Origin: Methanomassiliicoccales archaeon PtaB.Bin134
GTDB taxonomy: Archaea > Thermoplasmatota > Thermoplasmata > Methanomassiliicoccales > UBA472
NCBI GenBank assembly: GCA_002067045.1
Contig: MVPZ01000107.1
Coordinates: forward strand, 1 to 15,219
Length of the DNA stretch: 15,219 nucleotides
Direction: 5' to 3'
This document shows, piece by piece, positions 1 to 6,311 of this stretch; positions within the stretch are counted from its first letter, which is position 1; each line of letters starts with the position of its first letter. The translations under genes and the position numbers were made by a program. The notes beneath the pieces were generated by a model that was given only the letters and a program-made list of their open reading frames with translations, was not told the origin of the DNA and did no database searches.

Positions 1-156
1 TTCCCCTTCGCCGGAGCGGCGGTGCTGCAGATGGCCACCGGACTGATCGTGCTCGACGGCTCCCTTGAGGAGTACAGGACGGTCTGGCTCCTGATGTTGC
101 TTGGGATGTCCCTGGCGACCATATTTTCCATCGTTCCCTGGAAGAGGACCACCTGA
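1..156 (+). CDS. C-terminal fragment of a probable MFS-type membrane transporter (5' end outside window)
   Basis: The frame is open from base 1 and ends at a TGA at 154-156, giving the last 51 residues of a protein. Two hydrophobic stretches are visible, around residues 3-18 and 28-46. They are separated by a short polar loop (DGSLEEYRTVW), and a basic tail (PWKRTT) follows. The pattern P-F-x-G-A-A-V-L-Q-M-x-T-G followed by a Y-R-x-V-W helix resembles the last two helices of major facilitator superfamily transporters. This is a family-level resemblance only, because the diagnostic loops lie outside the window. The gene converges on the minus-strand gene that ends at 182, with a 25-base gap. 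No substrate can be proposed. Confidence 0.55.
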   Translation, partial: FPFAGAAVLQMATGLIVLDGSLEEYRTVWLLMLLGMSLATIFSIVPWKRTT

Positions 157-181
157 CCTTGGGCCCACCCGCGGTCCGCTC

Positions 182-787
182 TCAGCCACTGTCGTCCGGG
201 ATGGTATCGATCATGCTCCCGGAAGTGATCCTCGCAGCAAAGATCCTGGCCGGATGCGTGTCCGGAAGGCCGAGGATGCTTACCATGCCCGAGGGTTCGT
301 ACGCGACCTTCCCTTCCATTACCCTTCTGAGAAGGTCCTCGTACCTTCTTTGCACGTCCTTGCCACCTTCCAATATGAACAGGAGCCTTGCCGGTTCCGG
401 GAAGGGCAGTTCCATGCCCGTGGAGGAACCGGCCGGTACCGAGCATAGGGAGCCCGCCCGCATGAGGCACCGCTCACCCTTACTGCAGAGCACCCATCGT
501 CCTTGGACGGTGAAGATTATGAAACCGTAGTCGTGGACGTGCTCGGCAGAGTACAACCAGGGGCTCATCACCAGATATTGGACCTGATAATGTTCCATGG
601 CCGCGAGGAAACCGCTCCGGCCTTCGCCGGTCATTAATCCGGCGATGCGTCGGTCGTCCCGGACGTCCAACAATATCTCTATCCCCTCTCCAAGGATCAC
701 CCTTTCAGGCGTGCAGCCAGTCCTCTCTCGCAGCTCGCCCTCATGCACATCGCCCGGTGGTCCGGCCCTGTTCCCCAGTGTCGCCAT
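182..787 (-). CDS. Cupin-like protein of unknown function
   Basis: This encodes 201 residues with no signal peptide or membrane segment. Residues about 65-140 read as a cupin beta-barrel. Cupin motif 1 appears as H83-x-H85 followed by a hydrophobic strand and G96. Motif 2 appears as G112, then P118-A-G120. The usual glutamate of motif 1 and histidine of motif 2 are missing, so only part of the usual metal site is present. The region may bind a ligand rather than catalyse. The C-terminal part (about 145-201) is alpha-rich and basic and is not recognised. The ATG at 787 is preceded by GGGAGATGTGA at a suitable distance, which supports this start. The gene is divergent from the small membrane protein pair and shares their 103-base promoter region, where a palindrome lies. 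Archaeal cupin proteins are sometimes regulators or sensors, but no DNA-binding domain is obvious here. Confidence 0.6.
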   Translation of the reverse strand: MATLGNRAGPPGDVHEGELRERTGCTPERVILGEGIEILLDVRDDRRIAGLMTGEGRSGFLAAMEHYQVQYLVMSPWLYSAEHVHDYGFIIFTVQGRWVLCSKGERCLMRAGSLCSVPAGSSTGMELPFPEPARLLFILEGGKDVQRRYEDLLRRVMEGKVAYEPSGMVSILGLPDTHPARIFAARITSGSMIDTIPDDSG

Positions 788-818
788 TTTTCACATCTCC
801 CGATAAGGCAGCAAAGTT

Positions 819-834
819 AATATCCTAGGGTATT
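819..834. promoter_or_regulatory. Imperfect palindrome in divergent promoter region (candidate operator)
   Basis: AATATCC-TA-GGGTATT is a 16-base inverted repeat with 7-base arms and one mismatched pair. It lies in the 103-base region between the cupin-like gene and the membrane-protein pair. It is 14 bases from the plus-strand TATA-like box and about 32 bases upstream of the cupin-like start. A dimeric regulator could bind there, but that is inference from position and symmetry. Confidence 0.35.
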
Positions 835-847
835 CATTGCAGTAATA

Positions 848-884
848 TTATAAATAAAAAAGTGTTACGCATATAGAAAGGTGG
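848..884 (+). promoter_or_regulatory. TATA-like box and ribosome binding site for the small membrane protein pair
   Basis: TTATAAAT at 848-855 is a good archaeal TATA box in an AT-rich island. Transcription would be expected to start about 25 bases downstream, near 877-880. AGGTGG at 879-884 is a Shine-Dalgarno sequence six bases before the ATG at 891. The octamer AGTGTTAC at 861-868 lies between the TATA box and the expected start. The same octamer occurs at the equivalent place upstream of the ABC transporter operon. Confidence 0.6.
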
Positions 885-890
885 AAAAAT

Positions 891-1193
891 ATGTGGCTGA
901 TTACGACCTTGGTCGCGGCGATCGCCGTTACGCTGGCTTGGCTCGTCGCGTCGAAAAGATACAGACTGAATCTCCTGGCCCTCATGCTCTGGGGCCTATC
1001 AGTGATGATCCTGATCGATCATATACTGGGATATGAGGGCGGGGCCTTCCTTGAGATGGAGACCGACGGGCTGATCCCCAGCGGAATCGTCCTGGGGGTG
1101 GCCATGCTCATTCCGGTGTTCATCGTGTGGGAGGCCTCATTGACTTTGGCCAAGCTTAAGGGGGAGCTGGGAGAGAAAGTTGGAGGTGAATGA
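891..1193 (+). CDS. Small integral membrane protein, first of a paralogous pair
   Basis: This encodes 100 residues with three predicted membrane segments (about 2-20, 28-46 and 64-84) and a charged, probably cytoplasmic C-terminal tail rich in Lys, Glu and Gly. The second segment carries L33-W-G35, S37 and D43-H44. The next gene has a very similar segment (LLLWGGS...EH), so the two are probably diverged copies whose products may form a heteromeric membrane complex. The intramembrane or interfacial D-H pair could bind a metal or haem-like ligand or carry protons; that is inference. The start is supported by AGGTGG at 879-884. The stop is one base before the start of the next gene, so the two are almost certainly co-transcribed and translated together. 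I do not recognise a named family. Confidence 0.75.
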   Translation: MWLITTLVAAIAVTLAWLVASKRYRLNLLALMLWGLSVMILIDHILGYEGGAFLEMETDGLIPSGIVLGVAMLIPVFIVWEASLTLAKLKGELGEKVGGE

Positions 1194-1194
1194 C

Positions 1195-1524
1195 ATGGCT
1201 TGCTTCCTAGTGCCAATGGCCGTGGCCATGGTGACCACGGCCTTCGGAAGAAGGGTCCCGGAACGTCTGCACATCGCGTGGCTGAACCTGCTCCTGTGGG
1301 GCGGCAGCATCGCCCTGGCCCTGGAACATGTGGCCCACGAGGAGATCGTACCATACCCGCCGTTCCTATCGGCAATGGGTTCCGCGGCAGAGACAACCGT
1401 CATGCTGAACGAGATGGCCACCATTGGCGTGTCGATGTTGTTGGCCTGCGTGCTGGTATGGGCCGGGATGGTTTTCGTATACGAAAGGTACACCGCAGAG
1501 GACCGCACGGCACAGGCCGCGTAA
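1195..1524 (+). CDS. Small integral membrane protein, second of a paralogous pair
   Basis: This encodes 109 residues with three predicted membrane segments (about 2-17, 28-46 and 76-97) and a polar C-terminal tail. L34-W-G36, S38 and E44-H45 match the LWG, S and D-H positions of the preceding protein. A histidine- and acid-rich loop (H45, H48, E49, E50) follows the second segment. An in-frame TTG at 1180 would add five residues, but GGAGGTGA at 1182-1189 sits five bases before the ATG at 1195, which fixes the start there. Only one base separates this start from the upstream stop. The gene is followed by a T-run consistent with the end of a two-gene transcript. Its function is unknown; a paired small membrane complex is the simplest reading. 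Confidence 0.72.
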   Translation: MACFLVPMAVAMVTTAFGRRVPERLHIAWLNLLLWGGSIALALEHVAHEEIVPYPPFLSAMGSAAETTVMLNEMATIGVSMLLACVLVWAGMVFVYERYTAEDRTAQAA

Positions 1525-1566
1525 GCCGCGCCGAAGATGGTCCGTCAAACCCTTTTCCAATCCTTC

Positions 1567-1573
1567 TTTTTTT
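1567..1573 (+). terminator. T-run terminator after the small membrane protein pair
   Basis: Seven consecutive T residues, within a pyrimidine-rich stretch, lie 43 bases after the stop at 1524. They are in the gap between two convergent genes. Archaeal RNA polymerase terminates at oligo-T tracts, so this is a plausible plus-strand terminator. No strong hairpin precedes it. Confidence 0.55.
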
Positions 1574-1616
1574 AGGGGGAGCCTCTGCTGCAGGGACCTG
1601 AAGGGACCCATGGGCG

Positions 1617-2270
1617 CTACGGTGATACCTTCTGGGAAACGGCCACAAAATATTCCTGGTCATCCTGCTCGAAAAGCATCGCCAGACCGGCCTCGGCCAT
1701 CATGGCCTTCATGACCTCCATCGACGGTAGGAAGTCCGCGCATATCTCATCCCCTCCCTCCTCATGCACCCTGTTTATGTGCTCCTTGCAGGAGGAATGC
1801 GCGATGACCAGCCTTCCGCCCGGCCTGAGGCAGCCCCCGAGCACCTTTATCGCCCCCAGCGGATCGGGGAAGTGCGGGAAGCAGGAGTAGCATACCACCA
1901 GGTCGAACTCCGGCCCGAAGTCCGCCTGATAGAGGTCCATGACGCGATAGGACACCAGGGGGTGGCCCGATTCCGGGTACTTTCTGCGGGCCTGCTCTAT
2001 CATCCCCTCCGAGTAGTCTATGGCCAGGACCTTCCCCGATGTCAGGCGCCGCTCGTAGAAGGGTATCATCACCCCGGTCCCGGTGCCCACGTCCAATACG
2101 TACTCGTGCCCCTTCAGGCCCAGAAGGTCGGCTATCCTCTCCACCTTGTCCATGTCATGAACGGTTATCCGGTCCCAGGTCGCCGCCCTCTCGTTGAAGA
2201 AATCCCTCTGCTTGGGATTGGGCCTGCGCCTTGCTAAAAATTCCCTTACCGCTTCGTTCCTTGCCTCCAT
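1617..2270 (-). CDS. Class I SAM-dependent methyltransferase, last gene of the ABC transporter operon
   Basis: This encodes 217 residues with a Rossmann-type methyltransferase fold. The SAM-binding motif I VLDVGTGTG is at residues 58-66. The acidic residue of motif II (AIDYS) is D85, followed by FDLVVCYSCF around 123-132 and the LRPGGRLVIAH motif at about 148-158. The N-terminal helix with FFNERAATWD is typical of UbiE-like small-molecule methyltransferases. Several cysteines (C127, C130, C146, C161, C177) and histidines lie near the expected substrate pocket. An upstream ATG at 2276 is in frame, but GGAGG (2277-2284 region) sits too close to it and is well spaced for the ATG at 2270. The gene begins 13 bases after the ATPase stop, in the same orientation, which suggests co-expression with the importer. 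The substrate is unknown; modification of the imported compound or of a metal ligand is possible. Confidence 0.85.
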   Translation of the reverse strand: MEARNEAVREFLARRRPNPKQRDFFNERAATWDRITVHDMDKVERIADLLGLKGHEYVLDVGTGTGVMIPFYERRLTSGKVLAIDYSEGMIEQARRKYPESGHPLVSYRVMDLYQADFGPEFDLVVCYSCFPHFPDPLGAIKVLGGCLRPGGRLVIAHSSCKEHINRVHEEGGDEICADFLPSMEVMKAMMAEAGLAMLFEQDDQEYFVAVSQKVSP

Positions 2271-2283
2271 TGACATTCCCTCC

Positions 2284-3036
2284 TCATCGGGGGATCACCA
2301 TAGGTATCCCCTTGAACTCCTCCACGTAGGCCTCCAGCCCGTACACCTCGAGTATGTTCCCGGGGTTGACCACCTCCCGCCCGCCGGCGGCGTGGACCCG
2401 GCCCTCCTTCATCATTATGAAACGGTTGCAGTACCTGAGGGACAGGTTGAGGTCGTGATTGGTCATCACCGCGCACATCCCGTTCTCCCTGACAATGTGG
2501 GACAGGATGCCCAGGATGCGGTGCTGGTTGCACAGGTCCAGGTTGCTGGTCGGCTCGTCCAGGAGCAGGACCCGGGGCTGCTGTACTATGGCCCGGGCGA
2601 TCTGCACCAGCTGGTATTCCCCGCCGCTGATGGAATCGACATGTTTGCCGGATATCCCTTCCAGCCCCATCATCTGGATCACCCTTCCGGTGAGCCGCAG
2701 GTCCTTCTCGGTGATATCCCAGTCCACATAGGGGCGCCGGCCGAGCAGCACCGACTCGAACACCGTGCTGCCGGACATGTGCGCCCGCTGCGGCACGTAA
2801 CCGAAGCGCTTGGCCAGCTCACGGCGTTCCATGGTCAGGGCGTCGTCCCCGTTGACCATCACCGTTCCCGAGCCCAGCCTGTGCACCCGGTTGATGCACT
2901 TCAGCAGTGTGGTCTTGCCCACGCCGTTCGGTCCGATTATGCTGACCAGGTCCCCGGGGCCGGCCTGAAATCCGATGTTCGATATGGTGGCATGCCCGTT
3001 GTATCCGAACTCCACCCCGTCCACCTTGAGGATCAT
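2284..3036 (-). CDS. ABC transporter ATP-binding protein (FecE/BtuD-type)
   Basis: This encodes 250 residues, the usual length for the ATPase of class II importers for siderophores, haem, cobalamin or metal chelates. Walker A is GPNGVGKTT (35-43), the Q-loop glutamine is Q83, and the signature is ISGGE (136-140). Walker B is VLLLDEPT (156-163) with catalytic E161, the D-loop is SNLD, and the switch histidine is H194. The signature has Glu where Gln is most common, a tolerated variant. The ATG at 3036 overlaps the permease stop as ATGA, with GGAGGT seven bases upstream. It powers uptake together with the permease and binding protein encoded just upstream. The substrate cannot be told from the ATPase. 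Confidence 0.93.
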   Translation of the reverse strand: MILKVDGVEFGYNGHATISNIGFQAGPGDLVSIIGPNGVGKTTLLKCINRVHRLGSGTVMVNGDDALTMERRELAKRFGYVPQRAHMSGSTVFESVLLGRRPYVDWDITEKDLRLTGRVIQMMGLEGISGKHVDSISGGEYQLVQIARAIVQQPRVLLLDEPTSNLDLCNQHRILGILSHIVRENGMCAVMTNHDLNLSLRYCNRFIMMKEGRVHAAGGREVVNPGNILEVYGLEAYVEEFKGIPMVIPR

Positions 3037-4136
3037 CGCCTGTACCTCCTCACCAGCAGATAGATGAACATCGGGCCGCCCAGCAGGGAGGTCAGAAGCC
3101 CCACCGGCAATACCATGGGCCGCATCACGTTCATGGCCACCACATTGGCCAGCAGAAGGATGCCCGCCCCGCTTACCACGGACATGGGTATCAGGAAGCG
3201 GTGGTCGCTGCCTATGATCATCCTGGCCAGGTGAGGGGCGATCAACCCCACGAAGGCTATGACCCCGAAGCCCGAGACCAGCACTGCGGAGAGCAGGGCG
3301 GTCAGTACCAGGCCCAGCACCCTGAAGCGCTCGGTGTTGACCCCCAGCCCCTTGGCCACCTCGTCCCCGGCGTCCAGGGAGTTCAGGTCCCAGCGGACCG
3401 TGATGAAGTACAGGAGTATGGGCAGGAACACCAGGAATATGATCAGGTCCCAGCCCCAGTTGGCGTTGGACAGGCTCCCGAAGCTCCAGGACACTATGGC
3501 GCTCAGCTGCACCGAGTCGGCCATGTACTGCATCAGGGTCAGACCGGCGGAGAAGATGGCGCTTATGGCTATCCCGGCCAGGACCATGGTCTCCGCGGAG
3601 ACCCGGGTGATGCGGGTGAGGAGCAGTATCACCGCGGTGGCCACCATGGCGAACCCGAAGGCGCAGGCCGTGGTCACGTAGGGGCTGCTCACCGAGATGT
3701 AGCGGGAGGTGGCGGACCCTCCGTCCAGGAAGAGGATGGCGAAGGCCGCCCCGAAGGCGGCCGCGCTTGATAGGCCGAGGGTGTAGGGCGAGGCCAGGGG
3801 ATTGCGCAGGATGCACTGCATAACAGTTCCCGATAACGCCAGGCCGCCTCCGGTGATCATCGCGGCCGCCATTATGGGCATGTATATGCGCCATATCTTC
3901 CAGCCCACGATGTCGCCGGTGTCGAAGGTGACCAGGCGGACCAATATGTCCGCCAGGGAAGAGGAGGGCATGCCGACCACCAGCGAGACCAGCACCGTCG
4001 CCGCCATGGCGATCGCCCCGCCCAGTATCAGCGTGCTCTTCCTGCGCACGTCCCGACCGTAGGAGACCTCCGAGGCGGTCCTCTCCCCCTGCGCATCATC
4101 GTCGTATATCCGGTACCGCCCCTGCTCCCCTTCCAT
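3033..4136 (-). CDS. ABC transporter permease, FecCD/BtuC family
   Basis: This encodes 367 residues, mostly hydrophobic, consistent with the ten-helix fold of the BtuC/FhuB/FecCD family. A polar cytoplasmic N-terminal extension of about 32 residues precedes the first helix. Family motifs include LSGTVMQ and RNPLASPYTLG (about 101-121), then FVGLIAPHLAR (295-305). GSDHR (309-313) and LPVGLLTSLLGGP (343-355) follow. The region facing the ATPase is near residues 255-275. The often-seen L-P-R after the first periplasmic loop is replaced by RIYMP, and the acidic residue usual in 'LLAAD' is absent (LLLANVV). GGGGGTGA precedes the ATG at 4136. The product would form a homodimeric channel for a substrate delivered by the binding protein, which is encoded 41 bases upstream. 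Confidence 0.92.
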   Translation of the reverse strand: MEGEQGRYRIYDDDAQGERTASEVSYGRDVRRKSTLILGGAIAMAATVLVSLVVGMPSSSLADILVRLVTFDTGDIVGWKIWRIYMPIMAAAMITGGGLALSGTVMQCILRNPLASPYTLGLSSAAAFGAAFAILFLDGGSATSRYISVSSPYVTTACAFGFAMVATAVILLLTRITRVSAETMVLAGIAISAIFSAGLTLMQYMADSVQLSAIVSWSFGSLSNANWGWDLIIFLVFLPILLYFITVRWDLNSLDAGDEVAKGLGVNTERFRVLGLVLTALLSAVLVSGFGVIAFVGLIAPHLARMIIGSDHRFLIPMSVVSGAGILLLANVVAMNVMRPMVLPVGLLTSLLGGPMFIYLLVRRYRR

Positions 4137-4177
4137 GATTCACCCCCGGCCAAGCGCGTTGGCCCTCGCGGACCGCC

Positions 4178-5326
4178 TCAGAACCAGTCCACCTGCCCGC
4201 ATCCCGGGGATTGCATGTCCAGCAGGTCCTGGTAGGTCACATCGCTGCCCGGGAAGAACAGGGCGAGTATCTCGTTGGCCTTGTCCTCCATGTCGTAGTC
4301 GTACACCTCCGGGTTCAGCACCGTGCCGATGTAGAAGGCGTTGATGATCTCCGTCTCCCAGTTGGTGCCGTAGTACTTGTAGACCAGCGTGGTGTAGATG
4401 TCCTGGTTGGCCACAGCGGTCACGTTGGACAGGGAGGCCTCGTCCGCCTGGAAGGCCGTGGAGCTGCTGGCATAGGTCATGGAGTCCACGAATATGTAGT
4501 CAGGATCGGCATCCATGAGGTCCACCAGGGAGGTGTCGTAGGGATTGCCGTTGTTCATGTCCGGCATGACGTTCTCCGCGCAGGTCAGGTCGAACGGGAG
4601 GTACTTGCCCGTGGTCTTGTAGAAGCCCCCCTGCATGAAGTAGAACATGCCGCCCACGTAGGCCTCCTTCCGCTGGTTCTCCGGCACCTCGGCCCGGTAG
4701 CCCTCCAATTCGTCGAGCAGGCCGTTGATGCCGTCTATGAGCTCCTGGGCCCTAGCCTCCCGTCCCAGCACCTTCCCGATCAGGGTCAGCTGCTGCCCGA
4801 AGGCTTCCATGTCGTCTATGTCGAAGGCGCCCTGGGCGTTGAGCCCGACCACCGCGATGTTCGTCTTGTTCTGCAGGTCGTTCAGGACCCCCACGTCCTC
4901 GATGGACGAGAAGATAACATCAGCACCGGTGGCGTTGATCTCCGCGAAGTTGGCCTCGCTCCCCACGGAAGTTATGGAGGATATGTTCTGATAGGCGATG
5001 CGATACGTGGCCTTGAAATAGTTGGCCGGAGAGCCCATGGCCTTGGCGTCGAAGCTGTCGATGCCCGAGACCATGTCCACCGCGTCGAAGTAGCTTATCA
5101 GGCGCAGGGAGCTTGCGCTCAGGCACACGATGCTATCCACCTCGGCCTTTATGCTGACCGTCCTCCCCCGCATGTCCGTGACCGTGAAATCCCCTTTGAT
5201 GTCGTTCCCCAGGCCGTTGAGGACCAGTACCGCCCCCAAGGCCGCCACCACTATGATGACCGCCGCCGTTACGGCGAACAATTGCTTCTTGCTCAAGTTC
5301 CAACCCACCTTGCCGGCCATCTCCAT
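4178..5326 (-). CDS. Membrane-anchored ABC transporter substrate-binding protein (BtuF/FecB-type)
   Basis: This encodes 382 residues. A basic N-terminus and one hydrophobic segment (about 16-37) would anchor or export the protein. There is no lipobox cysteine after it, so an uncleaved anchor is likely. The rest reads as a two-lobed helical-backbone binding protein. Its first lobe starts VTDMRGRTVSIK (49-60), and the lobes are linked by a long helix around 172-211. Typical elements are IVCLSASSLRLISYF (66-80), INATGADVIFSS (130-141) and MDADPDYIFVDS (271-282). The pocket side is rich in Tyr, Phe, Met and Asn, as in binders of large chelates. There is no metal-binding His cluster. It is the first gene of the four-gene transporter operon, preceded by a TATA-like promoter. 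An alternative ATG two codons downstream (5320) is possible. The substrate is undetermined: corrinoid, siderophore-like chelate, haem or a nickel complex are all compatible. Confidence 0.9.
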   Translation of the reverse strand: MEMAGKVGWNLSKKQLFAVTAAVIIVVAALGAVLVLNGLGNDIKGDFTVTDMRGRTVSIKAEVDSIVCLSASSLRLISYFDAVDMVSGIDSFDAKAMGSPANYFKATYRIAYQNISSITSVGSEANFAEINATGADVIFSSIEDVGVLNDLQNKTNIAVVGLNAQGAFDIDDMEAFGQQLTLIGKVLGREARAQELIDGINGLLDELEGYRAEVPENQRKEAYVGGMFYFMQGGFYKTTGKYLPFDLTCAENVMPDMNNGNPYDTSLVDLMDADPDYIFVDSMTYASSSTAFQADEASLSNVTAVANQDIYTTLVYKYYGTNWETEIINAFYIGTVLNPEVYDYDMEDKANEILALFFPGSDVTYQDLLDMQSPGCGQVDWF

Positions 5327-5359
5327 CCCCCGGGAGGCCGATCATGCCAGAGGTATCTA

Positions 5360-5381
5360 GTAACACTATTAATTATTTTAT
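5360..5381 (-). promoter_or_regulatory. TATA-like promoter of the ABC transporter operon with AGTGTTAC element
   Basis: On the minus strand ATAAAATAA (5381-5373) is a TATA-like box 47-55 bases upstream of the binding-protein ATG. AGTGTTAC follows at 5367-5360, in the segment between the TATA box and the expected start site. An identical octamer occupies the same relative place at 861-868. A repressor site there would block transcription initiation. Its regulatory meaning is inferred. Confidence 0.5.
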
Positions 5382-5448
5382 GCTACCGAGCACCTGTGGA
5401 AGCTGACGATACGATGACAATTGGAACGATGGCGAGCGCTGGGAACTG

Positions 5449-5491
5449 CCGCCCGGGGCGGACCATGAAAGGCCGGAGCTCGTTGGAAAAA
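5449..5491 (-). terminator. Possible termination region after the tetrapyrrole operon
   Basis: On the minus strand five T residues (5491-5487) occur nine bases after the last stop of the operon. A short perfect GC palindrome, CCGCCC-G-GGGCGG (5449-5461), lies about 25 bases further on. Both sit in the 173-base gap before the transporter operon, which also carries that operon's promoter. The T-run is short and the hairpin is not followed by T residues, so this is tentative. The gap shows no gene. Confidence 0.3.
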
Positions 5492-5499
5492 GCGGAGGC

Positions 5500-6288
5500 C
5501 TAGATCTCCTCGACCTTGGATACCAGCAGGCGGAGCATGGATTCGGCATCAGCCCTCTCCGGCACCAGGGAGACATGGACGCCGTATTCCTCCAGGCGCT
5601 CCCTGGTCTCCCGGCCCATGGCCGCCACGGCGACCCCCTCCAGGAGCATGAGCGCGTTCTCCTTGCCATCCCTCCCCTCCATCTGCACCAGGAAGGCCTG
5701 GGCGTGAGCGGGCGTGGGGAAGGCCAGAACGTCAATGCCCCCGTCCTCCAGGAGATCAAGCAGCCCCTCCATCTCCTCCCCCTCGTCCACCAGCAGGGAG
5801 TACACCGAGACCTGCTCCACCTTCCAGCCCATCGTTTCCAGGTCGGTGACCATCTGCGGGGAACCCTGGTCCGAGCGCAGGAGGGCCATGGTCCCCCGGC
5901 GAGGAAGGCGGTTGATATGGCCGACCAGGGAATCGGTGGTGGCCTCCGGGGCCACTGACGCCACCCTCAGCCCATGGTGGGTGGCGGCGGCCGAGGTGCG
6001 CTCCCCGATGACCACCATCTCCGTCCGGGAGACGGCCTCCCTCAGCCGGTCCAGCATCTTGCGGCCTCTGGCCATGTGCACCATGGACTCGATGACCGTG
6101 GGGCAGGTGACCACCAGGACCTCGAAGCGTCCGGCGAACAGGTCCACCAGGAACAGGGAGAAGTTGGCGTCGTCAATGGGCTGGGCCCTGATAGGGGAGA
6201 CGCAGACGAAATCGGCCAGCTGCCGGTACGGCCGGCAAAGCGGTACCCACCTCTCCGGGGGGCCTAGTATGGCCACGACCTTCCTCAT
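5500..6288 (-). CDS. Second uroporphyrinogen-III synthase-like protein (HemD paralogue)
   Basis: This encodes 262 residues with the two-domain HemD pattern. GRFEVLVVTCPTVIESM (53-69) and MVVIGERTSA (91-100) are from the first domain crossing. The middle has LLRSDQG (136-142) and VSVYSLL (160-166), and the end has VLAFPTPAHAQAF (187-199) and VAAMGRETRERL (221-232). RSDQG and the Y-S-L strand are shared with the upstream hemD gene, so the two are paralogues. They differ strongly elsewhere, and the usual F-T-S and A-x-G-x-x-T features are altered (VTCPT, MGRET). It may be a second cyclase, a subunit working with the other HemD, or a protein with a new role. The ATG at 6288 has GAGGGG just upstream and follows the hemD stop by 23 bases, so this is the last gene of the operon. 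Confidence 0.75.
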   Translation of the reverse strand: MRKVVAILGPPERWVPLCRPYRQLADFVCVSPIRAQPIDDANFSLFLVDLFAGRFEVLVVTCPTVIESMVHMARGRKMLDRLREAVSRTEMVVIGERTSAAATHHGLRVASVAPEATTDSLVGHINRLPRRGTMALLRSDQGSPQMVTDLETMGWKVEQVSVYSLLVDEGEEMEGLLDLLEDGGIDVLAFPTPAHAQAFLVQMEGRDGKENALMLLEGVAVAAMGRETRERLEEYGVHVSLVPERADAESMLRLLVSKVEEI

Positions 6289-6311
6289 GGCCCCTCGAAG
6301 CGCGCCTATGG

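Noticed and set aside
2194..3063. 289-codon plus-strand frame opposite the ATPase
   Set aside because: It is antisense to a strongly conserved ATPase and its composition is that of a GC-driven shadow.
3037..3894. A 536-codon open frame that extends the ATPase upstream across the permease gene
   Set aside because: The upstream part is a shadow of the permease frame, with low-complexity Gly/Arg/Pro/His composition typical of GC-rich out-of-frame reading. The ATPase begins at 3036 with its own ribosome binding site.
4211..5503. 430-codon plus-strand frame opposite the binding-protein gene
   Set aside because: It is antisense to a clear binding protein, has a His/Val/Gly-rich shadow composition, and lacks a promoter or ribosome binding site.
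5373..5759. Trp/Ser/Arg-rich minus-strand frame overlapping the end of the second hemD
   Set aside because: The composition is that of a shadow frame; it overlaps the second hemD and has no ribosome binding site or homology I recognise.
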